A stretch of 64,000 nucleotides of DNA from contig CACBMB010000001.1 of the NCBI GenBank assembly GCA_902540275.1, positions 124,001 to 188,000 on the forward strand, in the 5' to 3' direction. Positions 30,474-42,248 of the stretch are shown here, piece after piece. The stretch comes from an uncultured Pelagibacteraceae bacterium (GTDB taxonomy: Bacteria > Pseudomonadota > Alphaproteobacteria > Pelagibacterales > Pelagibacteraceae). Every line of letters begins with the position of its first letter. Positions within the stretch are counted from its first letter, which is position 1. The notes beneath the pieces are model-generated. The model was not told the DNA's origin. It made no database searches and worked only from the letters and a program-made list of their open reading frames with translations. The translations under genes were made by a program, and so were the position numbers.

Positions 30474-31472
30474 ATGGAATATTTAAATATGATTTTTGAG
30501 GAAACTTATAAAATTTTATTTTTACTAGTGCCTGTTTTAGTTTCTGTTGCTATGATTGTTTGGCTAGACAGAAGAGTTTGGGCTTTTGTTCAAAAGAGAC
30601 AAGGACCTAATGTTGTTGGTCCGTTTGGTTTACTTCAATCATTGGCTGATGCTCTAAAATATATTTTTAAAGAAATTATTATTCCAGCTAGTTCAAATAA
30701 AATTATTTTTATTCTTGCACCAATAATAACGATGACATTAGCACTAATCGCATGGGCTGTTATCCCTTTTAGTGAAACATATGTATTAGCTAATATAAAT
30801 GTAGGAATTTTATATATATTTGCAGTTTCGTCGCTAGGGGTTTACGGAATTATTATGGGTGGTTGGGCATCTAACTCAAAGTATCCTTTTTTAGGATCAA
30901 TAAGATCAGCTGCACAAATGGTTTCTTATGAAGTCTCAATAGGTATTATTATTATAAATGTCTTATTGTGTGTTGGATCTTTAAATTTGACAGATATTGT
31001 AATAGCACAAGAAAATATGTGGTTTGTAATTCCACTATTTCCCATGTTTATAATATTTTTTATATCAGCTTTAGCAGAAACAAATAGACCACCATTTGAT
31101 TTACCTGAAGCAGAAGCTGAATTGGTTGCAGGTTATCAAACAGAGTATTCTGGAATGATGTATGCCATGTTTTGGCTAGGAGAGTACGCAAATATTTTAT
31201 TAATGTGTGCTTTAGGATCAATATTATTTTTAGGAGGATGGCTCTCACCAATTGATCTATATCCATTTAATTTAATTCCAAGCGCTTTTTGGTTAATCTT
31301 TAAAATTTTATTCTTATTCATTTTATTTGCACTAGTTAAAGCAATAGTTCCAAGGTATCGTTATGATCAGTTGATGAGATTAGGTTGGAAGATATTTCTT
31401 CCTTTATCTTTAATTTATGTTGTTTTGACTGCTAGTTATTTATTTTATTTTAACCTTTTACCAACAATTTAA
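30474..31472 (+). CDS. nuoH: NADH-quinone oxidoreductase subunit H
   Basis: [36 protein letters not shown]. Confidence 0.97.
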   Translation: MEYLNMIFEETYKILFLLVPVLVSVAMIVWLDRRVWAFVQKRQGPNVVGPFGLLQSLADALKYIFKEIIIPASSNKIIFILAPIITMTLALIAWAVIPFSETYVLANINVGILYIFAVSSLGVYGIIMGGWASNSKYPFLGSIRSAAQMVSYEVSIGIIIINVLLCVGSLNLTDIVIAQENMWFVIPLFPMFIIFFISALAETNRPPFDLPEAEAELVAGYQTEYSGMMYAMFWLGEYANILLMCALGSILFLGGWLSPIDLYPFNLIPSAFWLIFKILFLFILFALVKAIVPRYRYDQLMRLGWKIFLPLSLIYVVLTASYLFYFNLLPTI

Positions 31473-31958
31473 ATGAAGATTTCAAGATTTTTTAAAACAA
31501 TATTAATGATCGATTTTATTACTGGATTATTAATTGCATTTAGAGAATTATTTAGATCAAAAAAAACAATTAATTATCCATTTGAAAAAGGAAAAATTAG
31601 TCCTCGATATAGAGGAGAACATGCTCTCAGAAGATATCCTAATGGTGAAGAACGATGTATAGCTTGCAAATTGTGCGAAGCTGTATGTCCTGCCCAAGCA
31701 ATTACTATTGAGTCCGCTGAGAGATCTGATGGTAGAAGAAAAACAACTCGTTACGATATTGATATGATGAAATGTATATACTGTGGTTTATGTGAGGAGT
31801 CGTGTCCAGTAGATGCTATTGTACAGGGTCCAAATTTTGAATTTTCAACAGAAACAAGGGAAGAGTTATATTATACTAAAGAAAAATTACTTGATAATGG
31901 AGATAGGTGGGAGAATATTTTAGCGGCAAATATTAAATCAGATAATCCTTATAGATAA
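31473..31958 (+). CDS. nuoI: NADH-quinone oxidoreductase subunit I
   Basis: Two CxxCxxCxxxCP ferredoxin motifs ([24 protein letters not shown]). Confidence 0.97.
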   Translation: MKISRFFKTILMIDFITGLLIAFRELFRSKKTINYPFEKGKISPRYRGEHALRRYPNGEERCIACKLCEAVCPAQAITIESAERSDGRRKTTRYDIDMMKCIYCGLCEESCPVDAIVQGPNFEFSTETREELYYTKEKLLDNGDRWENILAANIKSDNPYR

Positions 31959-31962
31959 TTTT

Positions 31963-32595
31963 ATGATAGCACATGCAATATTTTTTTATGTATTTTCTAT
32001 TATTGCTGTCATATCAGCTATCATGGTTACAGTTTCTAAAAACACTGTGCACTCAGTCTTCTTTTTAATCTTGGATTTTATAAGTATCTCATGTCTTTTT
32101 ATAATGATTGGTGCAGAATTTTTGGGGATGATAATGCTTATTGTTTATGTCGGGGCTGTTGCTGTTTTATTTTTATTTGTAGTAATGATGTTAAATGTTG
32201 CTCAACAAAAAAACCAATGGTTTGTTTCCAAAGATAATTCTGGACATATACCTGTCGGTTTAATAATCAGCTCAATCATCTTCTTTGAATTAATCATAGT
32301 TGTAGGTGGATGGAAATATAAACCAGAATTATCTAATGTTAGTAATTTTCAGATTTCTAACGATATTAGTAACACTCATTCACTGGGACAAATTTTATAT
32401 ACTGATTATATTCATATTTTTCAAATAAGTGGAATGATCTTATTAATTGCAATGATAGGTGCAATAGTTCTTACTTTTAGACAAAGAGAGGGAGTTAAAA
32501 AACAAAGCTATATTAAACAAATTTCTAGAGAAAGATCTGAGGGTATAGAGGTTTTGGAAGTATCATCAAACAAGGGAGTAAAGATTGATGATTGA
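31963..32595 (+). CDS. nuoJ: NADH-quinone oxidoreductase subunit J
   Basis: Polytopic, [15 protein letters not shown]; position in operon. Confidence 0.95.
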   Translation: MIAHAIFFYVFSIIAVISAIMVTVSKNTVHSVFFLILDFISISCLFIMIGAEFLGMIMLIVYVGAVAVLFLFVVMMLNVAQQKNQWFVSKDNSGHIPVGLIISSIIFFELIIVVGGWKYKPELSNVSNFQISNDISNTHSLGQILYTDYIHIFQISGMILLIAMIGAIVLTFRQREGVKKQSYIKQISRERSEGIEVLEVSSNKGVKIDD

Positions 32596-32899
32596 TGTTG
32601 GCTTAGGACATTATCTTACTTTAGGTGCAGTAATTTTTAGTATTGGAGTAATTGGAATTTTTTTAAACAGAAAAAATATTATTGTGATTTTAATGAGTAT
32701 CGAATTAATACTATTAGCCGTAAATATTAATTTAGTTTCATTTTCAATTTATCTTGGTGATTTAACAGGTCAAGTTTTCACACTGTTTATTTTAACTGTT
32801 GCTGCTGCTGAAGCCGCTATAGGTCTCGCAATAATTGTAGTTTATTACCGAAATGCAGGAACTATACGTGTTGAGGAAATAGATAAATTAAAGGGATAA
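32585..32899 (+). CDS. nuoK: NADH-quinone oxidoreductase subunit K
   Basis: [33 protein letters not shown]; internal ATG at 32588 also possible. Confidence 0.96.
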   Translation: MMIDVGLGHYLTLGAVIFSIGVIGIFLNRKNIIVILMSIELILLAVNINLVSFSIYLGDLTGQVFTLFILTVAAAEAAIGLAIIVVYYRNAGTIRVEEIDKLKG

Positions 32900-32900
32900 A

Positions 32901-34814
32901 ATGGAAATATCAATTATAGCGTTACCGTTAATTGCTTCAATAATATCTGGTTTTTTCGGTAAACATATAGGAGATAGAAATTCTGAAATCGTTACAAGCT
33001 CACTTGTGTCTATATCGGCTATCCTTTCAGCAGTTGTATTCTATGAAGTAATTTTTAATCAGTATGAGGAAAATATAATCATTGCTAAATGGATAAGTTC
33101 TGGATCACTAGAAGTTAATTGGTCTATGAAAATAGATTCTTTATCAGCCGTAATGTTGGTAGTTGTGACTTTTATTTCTGCTTTAGTGCATATTTACTCG
33201 ATTGGTTACATGTCTCATGATCCACATAAACCACGATTTATGGCCTACTTATCGTTATTTACTTTCGCCATGTTGATGTTAGTAACAGCTGATAATTTCA
33301 TTCAATTATTCTTTGGGTGGGAAGGTGTAGGTCTTTGCTCATATTTTTTGATTGGGTTTTGGTTTAAAAAGGAAACTGCGAACGCTGCTGCAATCAAAGC
33401 TTTTGTAGTGAACAGAGTGGGAGATTTTGGTTTTGCTCTTGGTATTTTTTTAATTTTTTATTTGTTTGGCACAGTAAATTATTCAGAAGTTTTTGATCAA
33501 ATTCCAACAATTATAGACAAAAAGTTAATCTTTTTAGGTATACAAATTAAAGCAATAGATTTGATATGTTTACTTTTATTTATTGGAGCGATGGGTAAAT
33601 CGGCTCAAATTTTACTTCATACTTGGCTGCCTGATGCTATGGAAGGACCAACTCCTGTTTCAGCATTAATTCACGCAGCTACCATGGTTACTGCTGGAGT
33701 TTTTTTAGTTGTAAGATGTTCTCCTATTTATGAATATTCCGAATTAGCTTTAACTATTATAACTATTATTGGAATGAGCACTGCTTTTTTTGCAGCAAGC
33801 GTAGCTTTGGTTCAAACTGATATAAAAAAAATAATTGCTTATTCTACATGTAGTCAGTTAGGATATATGTTTTTCGCAGCTGGTGTAGGTGCCTATAACG
33901 TTGCAATGTTTCATTTATTTACCCACGCATTTTTTAAAGCATTGTTATTTTTGGGATCTGGTTCTGTTATTCATGCTTTTAGGGATGAACAAAATATAAA
34001 CAATATGGGTGGAGTGTGGAAAAAATTACCTTACACTTACATATTAATGATAATAGGAACTTTAGCTTTAACAGGCTTTCCTTTGTTATCAGGTTTTTAC
34101 TCTAAAGACGCGATAATAGAGTTTGCATATTTAAGTGGCACAACAGTTGGTTACTACGCAGCTGGTATAGGAGTTTTCACCGCTTTTTTGACTTCAATTT
34201 ATTCATGGAGGTTAATGTTTAAAACTTTCCATGGAGAATATAACAACAAAGAAATAAAGATTGAAGAAACACATGAGTCTCCTTTAGTAATGTTGATTCC
34301 TTTAATATTGTTGTCAATTGGAGCAATTTTTGCAGGATTTATTTTTAAAGAACTATTTATTAGTAACACAGAAATAAATAATTTTTGGAAAGAGTCTATT
34401 TTTTTTTTAGAACCATTAAGTATTGAGCATCCACCATTATGGTTTTTATTATTAACGCCTACATTAGTAGTTTTATCAATACCATTAGCATATTACTTAT
34501 TTGTAAAAAATAAAAACTTACCTTCGCAATTTGTAGACGTTAATAAACCATTGTATGAATTTTTATTGAACAAATGGTATTTTGATGAACTATACGATAT
34601 TTTATTTGTAAAACCCTCAAAAACATTTGGATTATTTCTATGGAAGATTTTTGATGTTAAACTCATTGATGGTTTTGGTCCTGATGGAATTTCAGAAATG
34701 ATAAAAAAATTTTCTATTAGGGCAAATAAATTTCAGAGTGGGTATATTTATCAGTATGCATTTATAATGTTACTTGGTTTTTCAGCTCTTCTTACTTTTT
34801 TGATATTAAAATAA
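32901..34814 (+). CDS. nuoL: NADH-quinone oxidoreductase subunit L
   Basis: FFGWEGVGLCSYFLIGFW, HTWLPDAMEGPTPVSALIHAATMVTAGVFL. Confidence 0.97.
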   Translation: MEISIIALPLIASIISGFFGKHIGDRNSEIVTSSLVSISAILSAVVFYEVIFNQYEENIIIAKWISSGSLEVNWSMKIDSLSAVMLVVVTFISALVHIYSIGYMSHDPHKPRFMAYLSLFTFAMLMLVTADNFIQLFFGWEGVGLCSYFLIGFWFKKETANAAAIKAFVVNRVGDFGFALGIFLIFYLFGTVNYSEVFDQIPTIIDKKLIFLGIQIKAIDLICLLLFIGAMGKSAQILLHTWLPDAMEGPTPVSALIHAATMVTAGVFLVVRCSPIYEYSELALTIITIIGMSTAFFAASVALVQTDIKKIIAYSTCSQLGYMFFAAGVGAYNVAMFHLFTHAFFKALLFLGSGSVIHAFRDEQNINNMGGVWKKLPYTYILMIIGTLALTGFPLLSGFYSKDAIIEFAYLSGTTVGYYAAGIGVFTAFLTSIYSWRLMFKTFHGEYNNKEIKIEETHESPLVMLIPLILLSIGAIFAGFIFKELFISNTEINNFWKESIFFLEPLSIEHPPLWFLLLTPTLVVLSIPLAYYLFVKNKNLPSQFVDVNKPLYEFLLNKWYFDELYDILFVKPSKTFGLFLWKIFDVKLIDGFGPDGISEMIKKFSIRANKFQSGYIYQYAFIMLLGFSALLTFLILK

Positions 34815-36298
34815 TGAATTTTCCAATTCTTTCATCTCTCATACTTTTACCATTAATTGGAGCAGTTTTTTTATTTTTTACTAAAAGTAGAAATGAGAAT
34901 AATATAACCTTAAAGTATGTTGCATTATTTACATCTCTTGTAAATTTTTTTCTATCAATTTATTTATGGTTTCTATTTGATCAAACTACTTCCGAGTTTC
35001 AATTCGTTGAAGATAGAATTTGGATAGAAGGTTTAATAAATTATAAAGTTGGTGTCGACGGAATCTCAATACTTTTTATAATTCTTACAACATTCATCAC
35101 ACCTCTTTGTATAATTTCAGTAAATAATTCAATTAGTGATAGATTAAATGAGTTTTTGATTGCTATTTTAATCATGGAAACTTTCATGATTGGAGTTTTT
35201 TGTTCTTTAGATCTTGTAGTTTTCTATTTATTTTTTGAGGCTGGATTAATTCCCATGTTTTTAATTATTGGTATTTGGGGTGGTTCAAGAAGAGTATACT
35301 CTGCTTTTAAATTTTTTCTTTTTACTCTTTTGGGATCTGTTCTAATGTTGGTAGCAATAATTTCAATATATTGGATTACAGGTACTACGGATGTAGTTAA
35401 ACTTTATGAAATTGGAGTAGATACCAAATATCAAAATCTTTTATGGTTAGCTTTTTTTAGTTCATTTGCAGTTAAAACACCTATGTGGCCGGTTCATACA
35501 TGGTTGCCCGATGCACACGTTGAGGCTCCTACAGCTGGATCAGTTTTATTAGCTGCAATTTTATTAAAAATGGCAGGATATGGTTTTATAAGATTTTCTC
35601 TAGGATTGTTTCCAACAGCTTCAGAGGTTTTTACACCTTTGATTTATACCTTAAGTGTAATAGCAATCATTTTCACATCTTTGATTGCTCTAATGCAGGA
35701 AGATATGAAAAAATTAATTGCATACTCTTCTGTTGCTCATATGGGTTTTGTTACTTTGGGCATTTTTACAATTCAACAACAAGGAATTGAAGGAAGTATT
35801 ATTCAAATGATAAGTCACGGCCTTGTGTCCGCGGCTTTATTTTTGTGTGTTGGTGTAGTGTATGACAGAATGCATTCAAGACTAATAAATACTTATGGTG
35901 GCATTGTATCTATTGTTCCTAAATATTCAGTTTTATTTATGATATTTACTTTAGCTGCATTGGGATTACCGGGAACAAGTGGTTTTGTTGGTGAATTTTT
36001 AATTTTAATGGCAGCTTTTAAAGATAATTTTTTAGTAGCAGTGTTAGCTAGTTTAGGTGTTATTATAGGCGCTGCATATATGCTTTGGCTTTATAAAAGA
36101 GTAATTTTTGGAAAATTAATTAATTCAGACTTAAATAAAATGATTGATTTGAATAAATCAGAAATTTTCATACTCTCATGTTTAGCAATACCTACATTAT
36201 ATTTTGGTTTTTATCCTGATCCTCTAATAAATACAATTGAAGTTTCTATTTCTGATTTAATTGATAATTATAATTTTAACATAGTGAGCAAACCATAA
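34814..36298 (+). CDS. nuoM: NADH-quinone oxidoreductase subunit M
   Basis: FFEAGLIPMFLIIGIWGG, PVHTWLPDAHVEAPTAGSVLLAAILLKMAGYG. Confidence 0.97.
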   Translation: MNFPILSSLILLPLIGAVFLFFTKSRNENNITLKYVALFTSLVNFFLSIYLWFLFDQTTSEFQFVEDRIWIEGLINYKVGVDGISILFIILTTFITPLCIISVNNSISDRLNEFLIAILIMETFMIGVFCSLDLVVFYLFFEAGLIPMFLIIGIWGGSRRVYSAFKFFLFTLLGSVLMLVAIISIYWITGTTDVVKLYEIGVDTKYQNLLWLAFFSSFAVKTPMWPVHTWLPDAHVEAPTAGSVLLAAILLKMAGYGFIRFSLGLFPTASEVFTPLIYTLSVIAIIFTSLIALMQEDMKKLIAYSSVAHMGFVTLGIFTIQQQGIEGSIIQMISHGLVSAALFLCVGVVYDRMHSRLINTYGGIVSIVPKYSVLFMIFTLAALGLPGTSGFVGEFLILMAAFKDNFLVAVLASLGVIIGAAYMLWLYKRVIFGKLINSDLNKMIDLNKSEIFILSCLAIPTLYFGFYPDPLINTIEVSISDLIDNYNFNIVSKP

Positions 36299-37716
36299 TG
36301 AGTAATATTGAATTAGTTTTCCCGGAAATTTTTATTTCATTATCAATAATGTTTTTACTAATTTTAGGAGTATTTAAAAAGAATAGCTCAAAAATTATAC
36401 AAAATGTTTCACTATTAATTTTATTAATAACTGCTGTAATAACATTCAATGAAACTCTCAGTGATAAACAAATAACATTATTTAACGAAAGTGTTATCAT
36501 AGACTATTTATCATCATTTATGAAAATAGTAACTTTGCTTGCTGCTTTTATAGTTTTATTGATTTCATCAAATTATTTAAGAACTTTTAAAATTTTTAAA
36601 ATTGAATATCCAATTTTAATTTTGAGCTCTGTATTAGGAATGATGATTATGATTAGTTCAAATGATTTAATCGTGTTTTACATGGGATTAGAACTTCAAT
36701 CACTTGCTTTATACGTTCTTGCATCATTTGATCGAGATAAATTAAAATCATCTGAGGCAGGACTAAAATATTTTGTTTTAAGTGCATTGTCATCAGGATT
36801 ATTATTATATGGATGTTCATTAATTTATGGTTTTACTGGTTCAACAAATTTTAATGTAATTGCCAATCAATTTAATACAAATGAATATGCTATAACATTT
36901 GGGATAGTTTTTGTTTTAGTAGGTTTAGCATTTAAAATATCAGCAGTACCTTTTCATATGTGGGCTCCCGATGTTTATGAAGGCTCACCTACATCTGTAA
37001 CATTATTTTTTACTATTGTTCCAAAAATAGCAGCTTTAACAGTTTTTATCAGATTTTTATTTGTCCCTTTTTTAAATTTAATTGAACAATGGCAAATGAT
37101 TTTAGTATTTTTGTCGATCGCATCAATGCTTTTTGGAGCTATTGCTGCAATAGGACAAAAAAATTTAAAAAGACTGATCGCTTACAGCTCAATTAGTCAC
37201 GTAGGTTATGCTTTAGCTGGCTTAGCAACAGGATCAAATGATGGTATACAAAGTTCAGTAATATATATAACCATTTACATAATCATGAACTTAGGATTTT
37301 TTTCATGTTTACTAATGATGAAAAGAAATAATGTTTATTATGAGCAAATAGATGATTTATCAGGATTATCAAAAAATCATCCTATGTTATCACTTTCCCT
37401 ACTTATTATTTTATTTTCGTTAGCAGGAATTCCACCACTTGCAGGTTTTTTTGCTAAATTTTATATATTTAAGTCTGTTATAGAACAATCGATGTATTTT
37501 TTAGCTATTGTTGGTCTCTTAGCAACCGTCGTTGCAGCATTCTATTATTTACGAATTATAAAGATCATGTATTTTGATAAAGAAAAAGAAAGTTATGACA
37601 AAGATCACAGTCTATGGTTAAAGTTTTCTTTAACTTTTTCAACTTTGATCATTTTATTATATTTTATATTCCCTAGTCAGTTAGTAGATGCTGTTTCTAA
37701 AATCAATATAATTTGA
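36298..37716 (+). CDS. nuoN: NADH-quinone oxidoreductase subunit N
   Basis: MGLELQSLALYVLASF, PFHMWAPDVYEGSPTSVTLF. Confidence 0.97.
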   Translation: MSNIELVFPEIFISLSIMFLLILGVFKKNSSKIIQNVSLLILLITAVITFNETLSDKQITLFNESVIIDYLSSFMKIVTLLAAFIVLLISSNYLRTFKIFKIEYPILILSSVLGMMIMISSNDLIVFYMGLELQSLALYVLASFDRDKLKSSEAGLKYFVLSALSSGLLLYGCSLIYGFTGSTNFNVIANQFNTNEYAITFGIVFVLVGLAFKISAVPFHMWAPDVYEGSPTSVTLFFTIVPKIAALTVFIRFLFVPFLNLIEQWQMILVFLSIASMLFGAIAAIGQKNLKRLIAYSSISHVGYALAGLATGSNDGIQSSVIYITIYIIMNLGFFSCLLMMKRNNVYYEQIDDLSGLSKNHPMLSLSLLIILFSLAGIPPLAGFFAKFYIFKSVIEQSMYFLAIVGLLATVVAAFYYLRIIKIMYFDKEKESYDKDHSLWLKFSLTFSTLIILLYFIFPSQLVDAVSKINII

Positions 37717-38252
37717 TGAAATTTAAAATATTGAAGTTTAAAAAAGTTAAGAGCACTAATGATACAGCATTAAGAATAATAAAAAAAACAAATATAAAAA
37801 ATGGGATGATAATTGCTGAGTCACAATATAAAGGTAGAGGTCAATATGGTAAAAAATGGATTTCATATAAAGGCAATTTATTTGTTAGTTTTTTTTACTG
37901 CTTACAAAATATTAATTTATCCATTAAACAATTAACAATACTTAATTGTTTACTCGTAAAAAAATTAATATCAATTTATTATAAAAAAAAAATTACTTAT
38001 AAAAAACCTAACGATTTACTTATTAAAAAAAAAAAGATCAGTGGAATTTTGCAAGAAACTGTCAATAAATTAGGTGTAAAATATTTAATTGTTGGAATCG
38101 GTGTAAATTTAATTAAAAGTCCTGATATAAAAGGTTATCCTACAACTAATCTTAACCGTTTGATAAATAAGAAATTATCAAAAAAAAATTTAGAAAATAA
38201 TCTAAAAATTATTTTTGAAAATAAACTATCAAAATTTTATGAAATTAAATAA
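37716..38252 (+). CDS. birA: Biotin--[acetyl-CoA-carboxylase] ligase, monofunctional
   Basis: STNDTA, AESQYKGRGQYGKKW, VGIGVNL; no N-terminal HTH. Confidence 0.9.
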   Translation: MKFKILKFKKVKSTNDTALRIIKKTNIKNGMIIAESQYKGRGQYGKKWISYKGNLFVSFFYCLQNINLSIKQLTILNCLLVKKLISIYYKKKITYKKPNDLLIKKKKISGILQETVNKLGVKYLIVGIGVNLIKSPDIKGYPTTNLNRLINKKLSKKNLENNLKIIFENKLSKFYEIK

Positions 38253-38262
38253 AGTATAATTT

Positions 38263-39009
38263 ATGTATATTTTAGGTGATATTGGAAATTCTGAAACAAA
38301 AATTTTTTTGACTTATCCAAATGGCAGGGTTTTTAAAAAGATTAATTTTTTATCAAAAGACATTAATAACAAAAACTTAAGTATTAAATTGAAGAAAATT
38401 AATAAATATTTTAGTAAAATAGAAAAAATTTTATTTTGCAGTGTTGTTCCAAAGAAATTTTTTTTGATAAAAAGATATTTTAAAAAAAAAACTTTGATAA
38501 AATGTTTTGAAATTAAAGATTTAAACTTAAGATCATTAATCAAAATTAATGTAAATTTCAATCAGGTTGGATCTGATCGATTAACGAATGCAATAAGTTT
38601 AATTAATAACAGAGATAATTTTATAATTTTAGATTTCGGAACTGCAACAACATTCGATGTTGTGATAAAAAAGATGTATAAAGGTGGTGTGATTGCACCA
38701 GGTGTTAAAATTTCACTAGGGTCCTTGTCCGATAAAGCATCCTTAATTCCTAAGATAGACTTAAAAAAAATTAATAAAGTTATTGGTATTGATACGTTGA
38801 GTGCTGTTCGTTCAGGCTTTTTTTGGGGTTATGCTGGTTTAATTGACAATATGATTAATTTGATTAAGAAGGAAACTAGGAAATCTTTTAAATTAGTTTT
38901 TACGGGTGGTTTTTCTGATTTATTTAGGAATTCAATAAAATCAAAAGTAAAGCACGATAAAGACATAACGTTAAAAGGTTTAATAAAAATTTCTGAACTA
39001 ATAAAATAA
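38263..39009 (+). CDS. coaX: Type III pantothenate kinase
   Basis: GDIGNSETK, LDFGTATTFDVV, GGVIAPG. Confidence 0.92.
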   Translation: MYILGDIGNSETKIFLTYPNGRVFKKINFLSKDINNKNLSIKLKKINKYFSKIEKILFCSVVPKKFFLIKRYFKKKTLIKCFEIKDLNLRSLIKINVNFNQVGSDRLTNAISLINNRDNFIILDFGTATTFDVVIKKMYKGGVIAPGVKISLGSLSDKASLIPKIDLKKINKVIGIDTLSAVRSGFFWGYAGLIDNMINLIKKETRKSFKLVFTGGFSDLFRNSIKSKVKHDKDITLKGLIKISELIK

Positions 39010-40667
39010 TGAAAGAAGAATTACTTTTTTGTCCACTCGGTGGATCAGGTGAAATTGGAATGAATATGAATCTTTTTGGTTATGGTTTACCAGGAGATCA
39101 TAAATGGATAATGGTTGATATTGGTGTAACTTTTGCTGATGACACTGTTCCAGGCATCGATCTTATTTATCCTGATCCAGGATTTATAGTTGAGAGAAAA
39201 GAAAATTTGCTCGGAATTGTTTTGACTCACGCTCATGAAGATCATATAGGAGCAATTGCACATTTATGGCCAAAATTAAATTGTAAAATTTACGCTACAC
39301 CATTTACAGCAGTATTAATAAAGGAAAAATTTAAAGAAAAAAATATTGATATTACAAAAGATTTAAAAATAGTTGAATTGAATGGAAAAATTTCACTTGA
39401 AACATTCGATGTTGAATTTATTACATTAACTCATTCTATACTAGAACCTAACGGTTTAAGAATTAAGACACCTGGAGGAGTTATTTTACATACAGGTGAT
39501 TGGAAAGTTGACCCTAATCCATTAATAGGTGATGAAATTAATTCAAAAAGGTTGAAAGAGATTGGTAATGAAGGTGTTTTAGCAATGATCTGTGACTCTA
39601 CAAATGTTTTTAGCGCAGGCAGATCAGGTTCGGAATTAGATGTAAGAAAAAATTTATTTAACATAATGGATCGTTTAAAAAAAAGAATTATCGTAACGTC
39701 ATTTGCATCTAATGTAGCAAGGATGGAAACAGTTTTTTATTGTGCAGAAAAAACCGGAAGACAAATTTCTTTAGTAGGAAGATCGATGCATAGAATTTAT
39801 AAAGCAGCAAGACAATGTGGGTATTTAAAAGATACAATTGAACCTATCGATCCAAGGGATGCAAAAAATTTTTCTAGAGAAAAAATTGTTTATTTGTGTA
39901 CAGGTAGTCAAGGTGAACCCATGGGTGCTATGATGAGAATTGCTAATCATACTCACCCTGATGTCTTTATTGAGAAGGAAGATACTGTAATTTTTTCCTC
40001 AAAGATAATCCCAGGTAATGAAAAAAAATTATATAAATTACACAATCAATTAGTTAAAGATGGTGTCGAAGTAATTTCTGAAGAAACTGAGTTTATTCAT
40101 GTTTCTGGGCATCCAAATCGAGAAGATTTGAAAGATATGTATCAATGGGTCAAACCAAAATGTGTTATTCCAGTACATGGTGAACACAGACATATGATTG
40201 AACATATAAATTTTGCTAAAGAAATGCAGGTTCCGTATCCAGTTCAAGTAGAAAATGGAGATGTAGTTAAGTTATTTCCAGGAGAGAAACCAGAAGTTTA
40301 TGACAAAGCACCTAGTGGGAAATTATATTTAGACGGAAATGTAAGTGTGGAGGAAAATTCTCAATCGATTAGAGATAGAAGAAATTTGGGAGCAAATGGT
40401 TATTTAGATATTACAATTTTAATTACACCTAAAGGAAATATTCATAACAATCCTATAATATCATTTAGAGGATTACCAATTTATGAAACAGATGAATATA
40501 TTTTTGGGTTAGAGGAAGAAATAGAAAAAACAACAAAAACATTTAAATTGGGTAATAAAAGTCAAGAACATAATTTAATAGATGCTTTAAAAATTGCTTG
40601 TAGGAAATTTACTAGAGAAAAAATAGGTAAAAAACCTTTTACAAATATAAATTTAGTTAAAATATAA
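39009..40667 (+). CDS. rnj: Ribonuclease J
   Basis: GGSGEIGMNMNLF, LTHAHEDHIGA, CTGSQGEPMGAM, VSGHPNREDL. Confidence 0.95.
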   Translation: MKEELLFCPLGGSGEIGMNMNLFGYGLPGDHKWIMVDIGVTFADDTVPGIDLIYPDPGFIVERKENLLGIVLTHAHEDHIGAIAHLWPKLNCKIYATPFTAVLIKEKFKEKNIDITKDLKIVELNGKISLETFDVEFITLTHSILEPNGLRIKTPGGVILHTGDWKVDPNPLIGDEINSKRLKEIGNEGVLAMICDSTNVFSAGRSGSELDVRKNLFNIMDRLKKRIIVTSFASNVARMETVFYCAEKTGRQISLVGRSMHRIYKAARQCGYLKDTIEPIDPRDAKNFSREKIVYLCTGSQGEPMGAMMRIANHTHPDVFIEKEDTVIFSSKIIPGNEKKLYKLHNQLVKDGVEVISEETEFIHVSGHPNREDLKDMYQWVKPKCVIPVHGEHRHMIEHINFAKEMQVPYPVQVENGDVVKLFPGEKPEVYDKAPSGKLYLDGNVSVEENSQSIRDRRNLGANGYLDITILITPKGNIHNNPIISFRGLPIYETDEYIFGLEEEIEKTTKTFKLGNKSQEHNLIDALKIACRKFTREKIGKKPFTNINLVKI

Positions 40668-40912
40668 TGAGCATAACAGGATTAGCAATAATCTATATAA
40701 TTATTTGGTGGATTATTTTCTTTGCAATTTTACCAATTGACGTAAACAGAGTTAAAACAATAAAAGTAGAAGGCGAAGATCCAGGATCGCCTGAAAATCC
40801 GAAAATGTTAAAGAAATTCATCTATTGTACTGTAATTACAACTATTTTATTCACCATAATTTATATATTAATGAAGTTTGAATATTTGAACTTAAGAAAT
40901 ATAATCAGTTAA
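40667..40912 (+). CDS. DUF1467-family small membrane protein
   Basis: WWIIFFAILPIDV, GEDPGSPENPKMLKKF; between rnj and proS. Confidence 0.85.
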   Translation: MSITGLAIIYIIIWWIIFFAILPIDVNRVKTIKVEGEDPGSPENPKMLKKFIYCTVITTILFTIIYILMKFEYLNLRNIIS

Positions 40913-40913
40913 C

Positions 40914-42248
40914 ATGAATATATCCAAATCATTTATTCCAATTTTAAAAAATAATCCATCCGAAGCAAAAATTAAATCTCATCAACTTATGTTGAGAGTT
41001 GGTATGATTAAGCAATCGTCAGCTGGAATTTATTCATGGTTACCTCTTGGTTTCAAAGTGATGAAGAAAATAGAAAAAATAGTAAGAGAAGAACAAAATA
41101 GAATTGGAGTTCAAGAAATACTGATGCCAACAATCCAATCTTCAGAAATTTGGAAAGAAAGTGGAAGATATGAAGATTATGGAGAAGAGATGCTTAGAAT
41201 TAAAGATCGTCAGAACCGAGAAATTTTATATGGACCAACCAATGAAGAATTAGTGACGGATATATTTAGATCATCAATAAAATCTTATAAATCTTTACCA
41301 CAACTTTTGTATCACATTCAGTGGAAGTTTAGAGATGAGATTAGACCAAGATTTGGAATAATGAGATGTAGAGAATTCTATATGAAAGATGCATATTCTT
41401 TTGATATTAATGATGAAGAGGCCTTTTTTTCATATAATAAATTTTTTTTGTCGTATTTAAAAACTTTTAAAAGATTAGATCTTAAAGCAATTCCTATGGC
41501 AGCTGACACAGGACCTATTGGTGGAAATCTTTCACATGAGTTTATAATTTTAGCTGAGACCGGGGAGAGCAAAATATTTACAGATAAAAGAATTTTTGAA
41601 GTGGATACTAAAGATACAAAATTAGAAAAAAAATCTTTAGACGATATGAGAAAAAAATTTGAGCAATATTATTCTGTTACAGATGAAAAATTCAATAAAG
41701 AAGAATTTGAAAAAAAAGTTTCAAATGAAAATAGATTGACCACAAAAGGTATTGAGGTGGGTCATATCTTTTATTTTGGAGATAAATATTCAAAGCCCAT
41801 GGGTGCATCTGTTGACTTACCAGGTGGAAAAAAAGATTTTGTTAAAATGGGATCATATGGAATAGGAGTATCAAGATTAGTTGGGGCAATAATTGAGGCC
41901 AAATATGATGAAAAAAATGAAGTCATGAAATGGCCAATTTCTATTGCACCATATGACTTATCAATAATTCCTATGATAAATAAAAATGACAATGCAGCAC
42001 TTGATAAAGCAAATAATATTTATTTGGAATTAGAAAAAAATAATATTGAAGCAATAATAGATGACACCGACGAGAATTTTTCTTCAAAAATAAAAAAAAT
42101 GAATTTAATTGGTGCACCATACCAGATAATAATTGGTAAACAAACCGATGGCGATTTATTAGAGTTTAAAGAAACTGGAAAAGACTCTCAAAAACTTAAA
42201 TTGAAAGATATCATCAAAATAATAATTGAACAAAAAGTAAAAAATTGA
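40914..42248 (+). CDS. proS: Prolyl-tRNA synthetase
   Basis: SAGIYSWLPLGFKVMKKIE, GPTNEELVTDIF, RPRFGIMRCREFYMKDAYSF. Confidence 0.96.
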   Translation: MNISKSFIPILKNNPSEAKIKSHQLMLRVGMIKQSSAGIYSWLPLGFKVMKKIEKIVREEQNRIGVQEILMPTIQSSEIWKESGRYEDYGEEMLRIKDRQNREILYGPTNEELVTDIFRSSIKSYKSLPQLLYHIQWKFRDEIRPRFGIMRCREFYMKDAYSFDINDEEAFFSYNKFFLSYLKTFKRLDLKAIPMAADTGPIGGNLSHEFIILAETGESKIFTDKRIFEVDTKDTKLEKKSLDDMRKKFEQYYSVTDEKFNKEEFEKKVSNENRLTTKGIEVGHIFYFGDKYSKPMGASVDLPGGKKDFVKMGSYGIGVSRLVGAIIEAKYDEKNEVMKWPISIAPYDLSIIPMINKNDNAALDKANNIYLELEKNNIEAIIDDTDENFSSKIKKMNLIGAPYQIIIGKQTDGDLLEFKETGKDSQKLKLKDIIKIIIEQKVKN

